The position numbers and the translations under genes were made by a program. Below the pieces are notes generated by a model, which was not told the DNA's origin, ran no database searches, and was given only the letters and a program-made list of their open reading frames with translations. From assembly GCA_903859155.1 (NCBI GenBank), contig CAIOLO010000112.1, positions 1-47,109 on the forward strand: 47,109 bases of DNA, written 5' to 3'. This document shows positions 34,232 through 42,838 of this stretch, piece after piece. Each line of letters begins with the position of its first letter. Positions within the stretch are counted from its first letter, which is position 1. Source of the stretch: an uncultured beta proteobacterium (GTDB lineage: Bacteria; Pseudomonadota; Gammaproteobacteria; Burkholderiales; SG8-39).

Positions 34232-35002
34232 TCAGGTCCTTGCGCTGTATTTGCCGACGTAAAACACGTTCGGACGAGTCCGTTTATTTTCCTGCAGCCG
34301 AAACGGTTTCTGTGCCTTGAGGACTTTTGCGATTTCCGATTGAGGATCGCTCTGGTCGCCAAAAATCCGAGCCTTGGCCGGGCAGGCCTCGACACAGGCC
34401 GGTTGCATGCCGTTGCTCACGCGGTGATGGCACAAGGTGCATTTCTCTACTATCCCCGCTTTGCGGATCGCCTTTACGTCTCCCGCCGCAAACTCGTTCA
34501 TCGCCGGCAGAGCGGCCCCGGCCGCCTGGGCCGTTTCCGCTCCGGAGGCGGTGCAGCCCGGGATCATCTGCGTCTTGTCGCTCCAGTAGGGCTGCGGATC
34601 GCGATCCTGCGCGTTGAAACTGATCACGCTGTAGGTTTCGCCGTTGAGGCTCTTGTCGTCGAGTTCGGCGTGGCTGTACGGACAGGCGTTCTGGCACATG
34701 CGGCAACCGATGCAGCGCTCGGCGTCGTGCATGGTGATGCCTTCGGGCGTCTTGAACATCACCTTGGGCGTGACCGGGCAGGCCTTGACGCAGGGGGCGT
34801 CGGTGCAGTGGTTGCACAGCACCGGCATCACCATTTGCCGCGAATTCGGGAACCTGCCCTCGGTTTTCATGAGGAAGTCCGCCCAGTTGTGGCTTTGACC
34901 GTCGGCGCGGTTGCGGGTGTTGTTTTCGGCTTTGCAGGCAAACGCGCAGGCTCCGCACCCGACGCATCTCTGGAGGTCGATGACCATTCCATATTTAGGC
35001 AT
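34232..35002 (-). CDS. arrB: Respiratory arsenate reductase, iron-sulfur subunit ArrB
   Basis: 256 residues with four ferredoxin-type Cys clusters (CVGCGACAFACK, CNHCTDAPCVKACP, CIGCRMCQNACP and CTLCHHRVSNGMQPACVEACP), the layout of the DmsB/PsrB/ArrB electron-transfer subunit. No signal peptide, so it would be carried out by ArrA through the Tat system. Starts 32 bp after arrA. No membrane anchor subunit follows. Confidence 0.9.
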   Translation of the reverse strand: MPKYGMVIDLQRCVGCGACAFACKAENNTRNRADGQSHNWADFLMKTEGRFPNSRQMVMPVLCNHCTDAPCVKACPVTPKVMFKTPEGITMHDAERCIGCRMCQNACPYSHAELDDKSLNGETYSVISFNAQDRDPQPYWSDKTQMIPGCTASGAETAQAAGAALPAMNEFAAGDVKAIRKAGIVEKCTLCHHRVSNGMQPACVEACPAKARIFGDQSDPQSEIAKVLKAQKPFRLQENKRTRPNVFYVGKYSART

Positions 35003-35034
35003 TGTTTTTCTCCTTCAATTCGGTTGTGCGGGAA

Positions 35035-37593
35035 TCAGACTTTCTGGACCTTGACGCCGGTGAAGCCGCCGTTGCGGGCGGTTGCGCCGCTCAAGCGATC
35101 GTAGTCGTCGACCAGAATGTCGTTGTTGTTGCCGCCGCGCGGCTGAGCCTTGGCGTAATCTTTCGCGGCGACGCGGCCGTAGGCCCAGTGGCCCTGGCCG
35201 TAGCACTTGGCAACGGTGCCGGCCCGAACCCCTTCCCAGAGCTTGAGCTTGGTGATGATCGACCCTGCCGTGGAGGTGATTTTCACTGAATCGCCAGTCT
35301 TGAGGCCGAGCTTTGCGCCATCCGTCGGATTCATCTTCAGGACGTCATCCCAGGATTGGTCGCCCGGATCGACTTTCTTGAATTCCTGGTACCAGGGCAG
35401 ATTCTGCGAGCGGCCCTCGCGGTTAAGGCGCGACTTGTAATCGACGAAGTCGAACGGATACTCGGCGACGCTGCCGTGGCGCTTGGGCGGCTCGTAGTGG
35501 GGCACGAATGCCATCTCGCCGCGCGCCACGTATCCGGATACGGTGAGGATGTCATCCACCGTGGTCTTGTATTTCGTGGCGTGTTCGGTGAGGCCCTTCT
35601 TCGCGGTTTCGCTGTAGAACTCGAATTTCTTGGACACGGTGGCGAACTTGCCGCCCCAGCCTTTTTTGAAACTGTATTTCGCGCCGCTGTACATCCCCTT
35701 CTTGCGGAAATCCGCCCAGCCAGTGAACTTGTCGCCTGGCAGTGGCTCTTTGGGCATCCATAACGGTGCGCTGGAAATTTTTGCTGCGATTTCGGTGAAC
35801 TCCTTTTCATTGGCCGGGAGCTTGCCGGTCTCGGGGTCCTTGAACTCCTTGGAGTAGTAATCGAACAGGTTGGGGAAACCTTTCGCCTTGAGTTTCTCGG
35901 CGAGCAGCCACACCACCTCGGTTTCCTCCTGCTTCACGTCCCACAGCCGCTTTCCGACCGGCTGCTGGATGGTGGCGTAACCCTGCAGGTTGCCCATGTT
36001 GGTGACGATCGAGAACCCCTCGCTGGAGTTGTAGGTCGCAGGAAGCACGATATCGGCAAACTGAGTCATCTCCGAGGCGTTGGTCACCATGTGCACGAAG
36101 AAGGGCACGGCAGTGAGCGCCTTGTCCCAGCGCGAGGGGTCGGTTGCCGAGAAGTTGAAGTTGCTCCAGGAGGAAATCAGGACTTTGACCGCGCCCGGGT
36201 CCTTGAGCATGCCATTGGCAATGTTGTTGGTTACCACGCCGCTGCCGGGTTGGGCATTCATCATCGCCGGCATGTCTTTGTCGCCACGGCCGTCGATTTT
36301 TTTGTACTTGCTGTAGCCCTTGGCGATGTCGTCGAGGTAGGCGTCCAATTTCGGGAACGCGCCGATCGGCACGCTGGAGCTTTGCAGCGTGCCGCCTTCG
36401 ACGTCGATCGAGCCGAGCAGGCCGTTCAGCGCATGCACCGCCATTGCTGCGTAGGTGCCGCGCGGGTTCATCGCCACGCCCGGACCCATCCACACCGCCA
36501 CCTTGGGAGCTGCCTTGCCCATCGCGCGCGCGACGCGCACGATCTGCGCGGCCGGGATCAGGGTTTCCTTGTCAGCCCAGGCCGGGGTGCGGTCTTTCAG
36601 TTCCAGGTTCCACCATTTGATGAGGCCGAGGGATTCCTTTTCGGCGAAGGCGGCCTCGTCAAGTGACTGCCCGGCACGGAACAGGTTTTTGCCGTCCTTG
36701 AAATCGCCGATGAATTCCTTGTTCCACAAGCCTTCGGTGAGCAATACATGGGCAATCGCACCGGCAAGCGCCCCGTCGGTCCCGGGCTTGATCGGTAGCC
36801 ATTCCTGCGCTTTCGCCGCCGAATTGGACAGGCGCGGATCGACCACGATGACCTTGCCGCGGGCGAGAATTTCACCGAAGCGGTGAATGGTGTTGGGTAC
36901 CATGCGGTTGGAGGCAAGCGGGTCGGTGCCCCAGGCCACCAGACAATTGGTGTTGGCGAGATCGTAATCGCGGTAGCCGAAAAAGCCCTGTGTCAGTCCC
37001 GGTCCCATCTTCTCCGCTTCGGCGCAGATGGCGCTGTGGGAGAAGTAATTGGTGGTTCCGTAAATTCGCGGCAGCGTGCCGTAAAGAAGGTCGGTGGAGG
37101 TCGGTGAATAGCGGCCGCGGATGTAGGTGAGCTTGTGCGCCTCGTTGTTCTTGCGCAGTTCCAGCATCTTGTCGGCGACGGTGTTCAGCGCCTCATCCCA
37201 GGTGATGGGCACAAACTTTGGATCGACACCGCGGCCCTTCAGTGGATTGGTACGCTTCATCGGCACCTTGATTCGGTCCGGATCGTAGGTCTGTTGCGGG
37301 ATCAGGTGCCCCCTGGGGCAGACGTAGCCATGGTTGGTCAGGCTTGCCGGATTGCCACGCACCCGCACCGCGCGGCCGTTTTCCGTGAAGATCTGGATTG
37401 CGCACCACTGGGTGCAGCCCTGGCAAGCGGTTGACACCCACTCGCCCTTGGCAGGACCGGCGACTTGGGCCTTGCGCAATGCCATCGCGCTGGTTACTGG
37501 CTGGGCTTTCGTCTGGGCCATTGGCAAACCGCTTATCAGCATACCGCCGCCGGCCACCGACGCCATGATAAATTCCCGTCTGGTGAGTTTCAT
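35035..37593 (-). CDS. arrA: Respiratory arsenate reductase, molybdopterin subunit ArrA
   Basis: 852 residues. A Tat signal (RREFIMAS) is followed by the [4Fe-4S] motif C57-X2-C60-X3-C64-X27-C92 in TACQGCTQWC, then RGRY at residues 159-162, the motif used to tell ArrA from the arsenite oxidase ArxA. Cys190 in HSAICAEAEKMGPG fits the Mo-ligating position. Length matches known ArrA proteins. It reduces periplasmic As(V) to As(III) as a respiratory acceptor. A strong AAAGGAGA site precedes the ATG, which overlaps the stop of an upstream ORF. Confidence 0.9.
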   Translation of the reverse strand: MKLTRREFIMASVAGGGMLISGLPMAQTKAQPVTSAMALRKAQVAGPAKGEWVSTACQGCTQWCAIQIFTENGRAVRVRGNPASLTNHGYVCPRGHLIPQQTYDPDRIKVPMKRTNPLKGRGVDPKFVPITWDEALNTVADKMLELRKNNEAHKLTYIRGRYSPTSTDLLYGTLPRIYGTTNYFSHSAICAEAEKMGPGLTQGFFGYRDYDLANTNCLVAWGTDPLASNRMVPNTIHRFGEILARGKVIVVDPRLSNSAAKAQEWLPIKPGTDGALAGAIAHVLLTEGLWNKEFIGDFKDGKNLFRAGQSLDEAAFAEKESLGLIKWWNLELKDRTPAWADKETLIPAAQIVRVARAMGKAAPKVAVWMGPGVAMNPRGTYAAMAVHALNGLLGSIDVEGGTLQSSSVPIGAFPKLDAYLDDIAKGYSKYKKIDGRGDKDMPAMMNAQPGSGVVTNNIANGMLKDPGAVKVLISSWSNFNFSATDPSRWDKALTAVPFFVHMVTNASEMTQFADIVLPATYNSSEGFSIVTNMGNLQGYATIQQPVGKRLWDVKQEETEVVWLLAEKLKAKGFPNLFDYYSKEFKDPETGKLPANEKEFTEIAAKISSAPLWMPKEPLPGDKFTGWADFRKKGMYSGAKYSFKKGWGGKFATVSKKFEFYSETAKKGLTEHATKYKTTVDDILTVSGYVARGEMAFVPHYEPPKRHGSVAEYPFDFVDYKSRLNREGRSQNLPWYQEFKKVDPGDQSWDDVLKMNPTDGAKLGLKTGDSVKITSTAGSIITKLKLWEGVRAGTVAKCYGQGHWAYGRVAAKDYAKAQPRGGNNNDILVDDYDRLSGATARNGGFTGVKVQKV

Positions 37594-37958
37594 GCAGGTA
37601 TCTCCTTTGTTGCCATTTGAATTGACTGAACCTTTGCCGCACAGGGCTTGAGCAGAACGCTCGGGAAAACCGGGCGATCGGGAGCCCTGTTTGAAATCGC
37701 GTACGTGTCTTGGTTGAGAATGACGATGCCTCCAGCAGGTACAAGGCCTGCACTTTCATGCAAGCGTCGAAGCACCGGTGTTCCGTCGATGGTGTAATGC
37801 GCAGAAGAAAAACCACGGAATTCCTGGCTGTTGCAAATGCTTGCCGGTTCCATTCCGGTGCCTAACAACGCGACTCCGTAGCGCTCGCAGATAACCTGGG
37901 AAGGAATGCCGCGATGCTGCCTCAAACGATCGATTGGCTCGCTCTCAATGATTTTCAA
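37590..37958 (-). CDS. Unrecognised ORF coupled to arrA
   Basis: 122 codons from a TTG at 37958, with its TGA overlapping the arrA ATG (ATGA). The product looks protein-like (no low-complexity, mixed hydrophobic and charged stretches such as ICERYGVALLGTGMEPASI and PAGGIVILNQDTYAIS) but I do not recognise it. The frame stays open upstream to about 38046 without any ATG, GTG or TTG, so it may be the end of a larger decayed gene. No signal peptide or membrane helix. Confidence 0.45.
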   Translation of the reverse strand: MKIIESEPIDRLRQHRGIPSQVICERYGVALLGTGMEPASICNSQEFRGFSSAHYTIDGTPVLRRLHESAGLVPAGGIVILNQDTYAISNRAPDRPVFPSVLLKPCAAKVQSIQMATKEIPA

Positions 37959-38714
37959 ATTGCTGCCCTGAATGGGTTCGCCGCGCCGATTAGTGAAATC
38001 GACCTGAAGAGCCGCAAGTTTGGTGCCAGGGTTCTCGGATCTGCTTCACGCCGTAACTTGTTAATTCATTGGAGTATTTGCAGGATGCTTCATCGCTTTG
38101 TGGAGGGTGTAAAAACCACTGCCAATGCAATCTGCAACGCCCATTAACAACTGTTTGAAAAGTAATAACTATTTGCAATCCACTTTGCAATGGTCGGGCG
38201 TTTTGCAACCGGGGTTGTGTGGTGACGAGCGCCCCTTCCATTTCAAAAATGGGGTTCCGCAAATCAATTTTTTTTGACAGACTTTTGGACACCTTCAGCA
38301 AATCAATGCGGCTTCCGGCAATTGTTGTCTTCTTCGAAATCGGCTGATTCGAAACAATCCGCGACTATTGCGGATCGCGGTTTCGGTCGCAGCGTCACGT
38401 CCGAAAAATATTCTTGTGACTTGTGCTGCAAACGCTTGGGCAGCGGCGATAGCAATCGTGCCCGGAAAATTCTTTAGCCGTGCCAACACGTGTGCTTAAA
38501 CGGCCAGTTGCGAATGGGAAATGAGTTTGATTGCTTTTTCGCACCCCGCCAAAATCAGGCGGCTATCAGCCCGGCAATCGTTTTGTGGAATAATTTTGTG
38601 GAATAAAAGAATCCCGTCGTTTAGTAGCAAGAGCGGGGATGGCCGATTCAGTCGCCGCGTCGCGCTTGCAACTCTTCGCTTGCGTGCGAGAAATTGTTTG
38701 TGTCCGCCGGAAGT
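37959..38714. other. Non-coding or decayed stretch upstream of the arr operon
   Basis: No convincing gene on either strand. It is less GC-rich than its surroundings, with several T/A runs, three TTTGCAA copies (38172, 38184, 38202) and GCAAATCAAT twice (38259, 38298). It probably carries the arr promoter, but I cannot place it. Confidence 0.5.
38581..38606. repeat. Perfect 13-bp tandem duplication
   Basis: TTTTGTGGAATAA occurs twice back to back (38581-38593 and 38594-38606). Likely replication slippage; no functional role is evident. Confidence 0.9.
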
Positions 38715-38756
38715 TTGATCTGTATCAACCCGCCGCACGTTTCTGCCGGCTATATT
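38715..38756 (+). promoter_or_regulatory. Perfect FNR box and -10 of a candidate sRNA promoter
   Basis: TTGATCTGTATCAA (38715-38728) matches the FNR consensus at all ten positions. TATATT at 38751-38756 is the -10; it predicts a start at 38763, placing the box centre exactly at -41.5, the class II activation distance. Confidence 0.8.
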
Positions 38757-38762
38757 GAACTC

Positions 38763-38946
38763 GTTCATGTGCATGTGCTTATAACGACATGTATGCAGGT
38801 GGTGGGCCAGAAATCCGGCTCGCAGCTTGCGGCGTCCCCCCAGACGCCGTAATGGTTGAGGACCTCCCTCAGACCGTGCCGGGGTCATGAACACCCGGTG
38901 CGGTGTCCTCACCAAGCCCGCCTTCGAAAGTTGGCGGGATTTTTTT
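38763..38946 (+). ncRNA. Candidate FNR-activated small RNA, about 184 nt
   Basis: Bounded by the predicted start from the perfect FNR promoter and a strong terminator. Three hairpins can be drawn: 38829-38850 with loop CCCCCCAG; 38854-38875 with loop ACCTC next to CCTCCC; and 38876-38901 with an 8-bp stem (GTGCCGGG/CCCGGTGC). C-rich loops could pair with Shine-Dalgarno sequences, as in other trans-acting sRNAs. A 33-codon frame at 38789-38890 lacks a ribosome-binding site. I do not recognise an Rfam family; FnrS and AniS are functional parallels only. Confidence 0.6.
38917..38946 (+). terminator. Intrinsic terminator of the candidate sRNA
   Basis: CCCGCC (38917-38922), 10-nt loop, GGCGGG (38933-38938), then A and seven T (38940-38946). 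A textbook rho-independent terminator with no protein gene immediately upstream. Confidence 0.85.
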
Positions 38947-38959
38947 GTCCTCGCAGCGC

Positions 38960-39001
38960 TTGATATCGGTCAATGGGCCGGTTACTCAAAGGCGCTATCG
39001 T
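38960..39001 (+). promoter_or_regulatory. FNR-type promoter of the tandem usp gene
   Basis: TTGATATCGGTCAA (38960-38973) matches FNR consensus at 9 of 10 positions. TATCGT at 38996-39001 is the -10 that places the box centre exactly at -41.5, with a predicted start at 39008. Confidence 0.7.
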
Positions 39002-39040
39002 GTTTTCGGAATATCCGCTTAACGAAACAGAGGGCATTCG

Positions 39041-39883
39041 ATGGAATACAAGACCATTGTTGTTCATCTTGACGCGCATCCGCGACGGAAGGTCCGGCTG
39101 GATATGGCGCTGCGTCTGGCGGCGCAATCCAGTGGCCATCTGGTCGGCCTGTTCGCCACCGACGGCGTGCCCATGCCTCGTTACGCAGGCGCAGAATGGA
39201 GCACTGTACTGGTGGAGGCGGGGGAGACGCAGATGGAGGCTGCGCGCAGCGAGGCCCAGGCTGCGTTTCAGGCTGCCGCGGCGCAGTTTCCCGATGTCAG
39301 CTGCGAATGGCGGGAGGACGCCAGCGGCGCGGTTGGCGCGGTCGCACTCAGCGCGCGCTATGCCGACCTGGTGATTGCCGCGCAGCATGAATCCGATTCG
39401 AACATCGAAACCCGTGTGGGGGCGCGTTTTGCCGAGGATCTTGTTCTTGCAATTTCGACGCCTCTGCTGGTGGTGCCCTATGCAGGCAGATTCGAGACGC
39501 TCGGGGAGCGGGCGATGCTGGCCTGGGATTCCTCGCCGCAGGCCTTGCGTGCTGCGACTGCCGCGCTGCCGCTGCTAAAGCGCGCCAGGGAAGTACAGGT
39601 AACGGTCTTCGATGCCGACAAGCACCGCCAGGCACACGGTGAAATGCCGGGCGCGGATATCACCTTGTTTCTGTCTCGCCATGGCGTCAACGCGTCGGTG
39701 TCGCAGCAACGCAGCGTCGAGGGCGATATCGGTTGCGCCATTCTGTCCCGTGCCGCCGATCAGAGTACCGACCTGATCATCATGGGCGCCTATGGGCATT
39801 CGCGCGCCAAAGAACGGGTGCTGGGCGGGGCAACGCGCACCATATTCGAGTCGATGACGGTGCCTGTCTTGATGTGCCACTGA
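39041..39883 (+). CDS. Tandem-domain universal stress protein
   Basis: 280 residues with two Usp domains (about 1-145 and 155-280). The first has a degenerate nucleotide site; the second keeps GAYGHSRAKERVLGGATRTIF, fitting G-2X-G-9X-G(S/T). The ATG has GAGGG upstream. Under an FNR-type promoter, so probably induced when oxygen is low. Confidence 0.92.
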   Translation: MEYKTIVVHLDAHPRRKVRLDMALRLAAQSSGHLVGLFATDGVPMPRYAGAEWSTVLVEAGETQMEAARSEAQAAFQAAAAQFPDVSCEWREDASGAVGAVALSARYADLVIAAQHESDSNIETRVGARFAEDLVLAISTPLLVVPYAGRFETLGERAMLAWDSSPQALRAATAALPLLKRAREVQVTVFDADKHRQAHGEMPGADITLFLSRHGVNASVSQQRSVEGDIGCAILSRAADQSTDLIIMGAYGHSRAKERVLGGATRTIFESMTVPVLMCH

Positions 39884-40084
39884 GTCCGCTCAGAAGCCGT
39901 TCCCGGGATTTTCTGTTGTTGTCCTGAAGGAGGCCGCGCCGGTGCCGGAACAACCTCCTGTATCGATGGATTCCGAATTGCCCACTCGCAGGGCCGCAAG
40001 CGATGCCTATCCCCACATACTGTTGCGCGTCGGAACCGGTCAGGCAGCGCGCTGGTCGGCGCGCAGACCCGTGAGCGAGGTGCT

Positions 40085-41725
40085 TTGGTAGCGGCAGATA
40101 TCATTGCCGCGCCGCTGTTGCTCGATCCGGCCTGCTATCCGCATCCGGTCGGACGAGTCGAGATGATCGAAACCCACATCTCCTGGGTGTTTCTCGCCGG
40201 CGAATATGCCTACAAGGTCAAGAAGCCGGTTCGCCTCGCTTTTCTGGATTTCAGCACGCTCGCAGCGCGGCGCCGGTGCTGCGAGGAAGAGTTGCGCCTC
40301 AACCGGCGCACCGCCCCCGGGGTGTATCTGAGCGTCGTTCCCATCGCCGGCAGCCGCCTGCATCCCAGGCTTGGCGCGGAAGGTGTTGCTCTTGAATACG
40401 CGTTGCAGATGCGTCGCTTTGATCAGGATGCGCTCGCTGTAGAAATCGCCAGGCGCGGCGAACTGGACGGGGGGAGAATCGACGCGCTTGCGTCGGCTGT
40501 CGCTGCATTCCATGCGGGCCTGTCGGGCGCAGCGAGCTCGAGCGGCCATGGTTCACATGAGCAAATCGTTGCGCCGGCGCTTTCGAATTTCGATGAGATT
40601 GCAAGATACCTCGTGGATCCGGCCCAGAAGGAGCGACTGGACCGGCTGCGTGCCTGGACTCAGCGCGAAGGTGAGCGTCTGCGCACGGCCTTTGCCGAAC
40701 GCGCGCGCGACGGATTTATCCGCGAATGCCACGGCGACCTGCATCTGGGCAACATCGCGTACGTAGAGGGGAGGGCGGTGCCGTTTGACTGCATCGAGTT
40801 CAGTGCCGAACTGCGCTGGATAGACCTCATGAACGAGGTGGCCTTCCTGGTGATGGACCTGCTCGAGCACCGGCTCGATGCGCAGGCGTGGCGGTTTCTT
40901 AACGCATGGCTGGAGGCGACCGGCGACTACCATGGCTTGAGGGTGCTCAACTATTACCTCGTCTATCGCGCGCTGGTCAGGGCAAAGATCGTCCTGATCC
41001 GCGCGCACCAGGCAGGTGACGTGGTGGATCCGGGAGAGGTGCGCGAAGGCGGATACGGCAGCTATATCGGTCTTGCGGAGCACATCGCCCGACCGCGTCA
41101 GGCCGCGCTGGTGGTGATGCACGGCCTTGCGGGCTCCGGCAAGTCCACTGTGGCGCAGGCGTTGCTCGAATGTGCCGGTGCCATGCGCGTGCGCTCCGAC
41201 GTGGAGCGAAAACGCCTGCATGGGCTGGCGGCGCGCGCCCGCACTCACTCGGGATTTGATGCGGGAATCTACGCGCCGGACATTACCGGGCGAACTTACG
41301 CGCGTTTGAAGGGTCTGGTTCGAGACGTTGTCGATTCCGGTTACCCGGCAATCGTTGACGCGGCTTTCCTGCGGCGGGCGTTGCGCGAGGAGTTTCGCGA
41401 GCTTGCGCGTGAACTGCGCGCGCCGTTTGTGATCGTAACCTGCCGCGCCTCGCATGCCGAAATGCGCCGCCGTGTCGCCCGGCGCGATGCCGGGATGGAC
41501 GACGCTTCGGAAGCGGGTGTCGCGGTTCTCGAAGAACAGCGGGTCAGCGAAGAGCCGCTTGACCCTGCAGAGCTGGCCTACGCCGTCAGCATTGAAACCG
41601 AGGCGGAATTGTCCGTCCTGCTTGCCCGGGTGCGGGCGATCGCTGCGCACCTGCAGCAAGCGGCAAGCGCCGCAAGCACTCAGGCAGATTTATCCAGAGC
41701 CTTCAGCGGGTCGAGCCAGGAATAG
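40085..41725 (+). CDS. APH-like kinase fused to a P-loop kinase
   Basis: 546 residues from a TTG with GCGAGG upstream. The N-terminal half is aminoglycoside phosphotransferase-like, with the catalytic HGDLHLGN (about 216) and FDCIEF. The C-terminal half begins with Walker A GLAGSGKST (about 345), like small-molecule P-loop kinases. This COG2187-COG0645 fusion is common next to stress genes, but its substrate is unknown. Its end overlaps the convergent ald gene by 46 bp. Confidence 0.87.
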   Translation: MVAADIIAAPLLLDPACYPHPVGRVEMIETHISWVFLAGEYAYKVKKPVRLAFLDFSTLAARRRCCEEELRLNRRTAPGVYLSVVPIAGSRLHPRLGAEGVALEYALQMRRFDQDALAVEIARRGELDGGRIDALASAVAAFHAGLSGAASSSGHGSHEQIVAPALSNFDEIARYLVDPAQKERLDRLRAWTQREGERLRTAFAERARDGFIRECHGDLHLGNIAYVEGRAVPFDCIEFSAELRWIDLMNEVAFLVMDLLEHRLDAQAWRFLNAWLEATGDYHGLRVLNYYLVYRALVRAKIVLIRAHQAGDVVDPGEVREGGYGSYIGLAEHIARPRQAALVVMHGLAGSGKSTVAQALLECAGAMRVRSDVERKRLHGLAARARTHSGFDAGIYAPDITGRTYARLKGLVRDVVDSGYPAIVDAAFLRRALREEFRELARELRAPFVIVTCRASHAEMRRRVARRDAGMDDASEAGVAVLEEQRVSEEPLDPAELAYAVSIETEAELSVLLARVRAIAAHLQQAASAASTQADLSRAFSGSSQE

Positions 41726-42804
41726 CCCAGCGCCGCGGCGACTTGGGCCTGCGTGACCGAGCCGGCGCAGACGTTCAGCCCGTTGCGCAGGTGTGCGTCC
41801 TCGCGAAGGGCTTTGACAATGCCCAGACTTGCAAGTTTTCTGATGAACGGCAGGGTGGCCTGATTGAGAGCGTATGCCGAGGTGCGCGGGACCGCGCCCG
41901 GCATGTTGGCCACACAATAATGGAGAATTCCATCGACCGTGAAAACCGGATCGGCATGCGTGGTGGGGCGGGAGGTTTCGAAGCAGCCGCCTTGATCGAT
42001 GGATACATCCACCAGGAGTGCCCCGGTTTTCATGGTTTTCAACATGGCCCGCGTCAGCAATTTCGGCGCGGCGGCACCTGCCACCAGCGCGGCACCAATC
42101 ACGGCGTCGGCCTGGGGCAATTTCAAGGCGATTTGTTCCGGTGTGGCCAGTGCTGTTTGCAGCCGCGGACCGAGTTCTGATTCCAACCCATCGATTCCCT
42201 GTTGCCATCGATCCAGCACGACAACCTCGGCGCCCATGCCGATGGCAATACGCGCGGCACTCCTGCCCACCGTGCCCGCACCCAGGACGAGCACGCGCGC
42301 GGGGGAAACACCGGGGGCCCCGGCGAGCAGGACACCGCGGCCTCCTTGAGGGCGCTCCAGAAATCGGGCCGTGACCTGTGCCGCCATGCGGCCCGCTATG
42401 ACCGACATCGGCACCAGCAGCGGCAGGCTGCCATCGGGCGCGGTGACCGTCTCATAGGCGATGGCGAGCACGCCGGCGGCCAGCAGATCGTGGGTCTGGT
42501 AGGGGTCCGGGGCGAGATGCAGGTAGGCAAACAGCGCCTGCTCGCGACGCAGCATCGCCCGCTCATTTGCCAGCGGTTCCTTCACTTTGACGACAAGCTG
42601 GGCCTGATCGAAGACCTCAGCGGCCGTGGCTACGATGGTGGCGCCCGCCGCACGGTATTCAACGTCGCTCGCGCCGATGCCGCTTCCCGCGCAGCTTTCC
42701 ACCAGAACTTCATTGCCATCGGCGACCAGCGCCCGGGCGCTCTCCGGCGTGAGGCCGACACGGTATTCGTGGACCTTGATTTCCCTGGGGACGCCGATGC
42801 GCAT
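41680..42804 (-). CDS. ald: Alanine dehydrogenase
   Basis: 374 residues from the ATG at 42804 (MRIGVPREIKVHEYRVGLTP). The catalytic Lys in VKVKEP and His in YLHLAPD are present, with the NAD site VLVLGAGTVGRSAARIA. It interconverts alanine and pyruvate with NAD, useful for redox balance under oxygen limitation. It lies 34 bp after a usp gene on the same strand and probably shares its promoter. Confidence 0.95.
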   Translation of the reverse strand: MRIGVPREIKVHEYRVGLTPESARALVADGNEVLVESCAGSGIGASDVEYRAAGATIVATAAEVFDQAQLVVKVKEPLANERAMLRREQALFAYLHLAPDPYQTHDLLAAGVLAIAYETVTAPDGSLPLLVPMSVIAGRMAAQVTARFLERPQGGRGVLLAGAPGVSPARVLVLGAGTVGRSAARIAIGMGAEVVVLDRWQQGIDGLESELGPRLQTALATPEQIALKLPQADAVIGAALVAGAAAPKLLTRAMLKTMKTGALLVDVSIDQGGCFETSRPTTHADPVFTVDGILHYCVANMPGAVPRTSAYALNQATLPFIRKLASLGIVKALREDAHLRNGLNVCAGSVTQAQVAAALGYSWLDPLKALDKSA

Positions 42805-42838
42805 GCTTTGCCGGTTTCTGTGGTGAAGGTCTATGGCG

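Noticed and set aside
35035-37593. ArxA-type arsenite oxidase or PsrA/PhsA-type sulfur reductase instead of ArrA
   Set aside because: The protein has RGRY rather than the GRGWG motif of ArxA, and the TACQGCTQWC cluster region is ArrA-like.
38191-38208. Sigma-54 promoter (GG ... GC)
   Set aside because: The GG and GC are separated by 11 bases instead of 10, and the rest of the consensus is poor.
38887-39072. 61-codon ORF across the sRNA terminator
   Set aside because: It runs through the terminator stem, T-tract and the FNR box of the next promoter, and has no ribosome-binding site.
41680-41725. Frame error causing the overlap of the kinase fusion and ald
   Set aside because: Both proteins end normally for their families; a 46-bp convergent overlap is acceptable in a compact genome.
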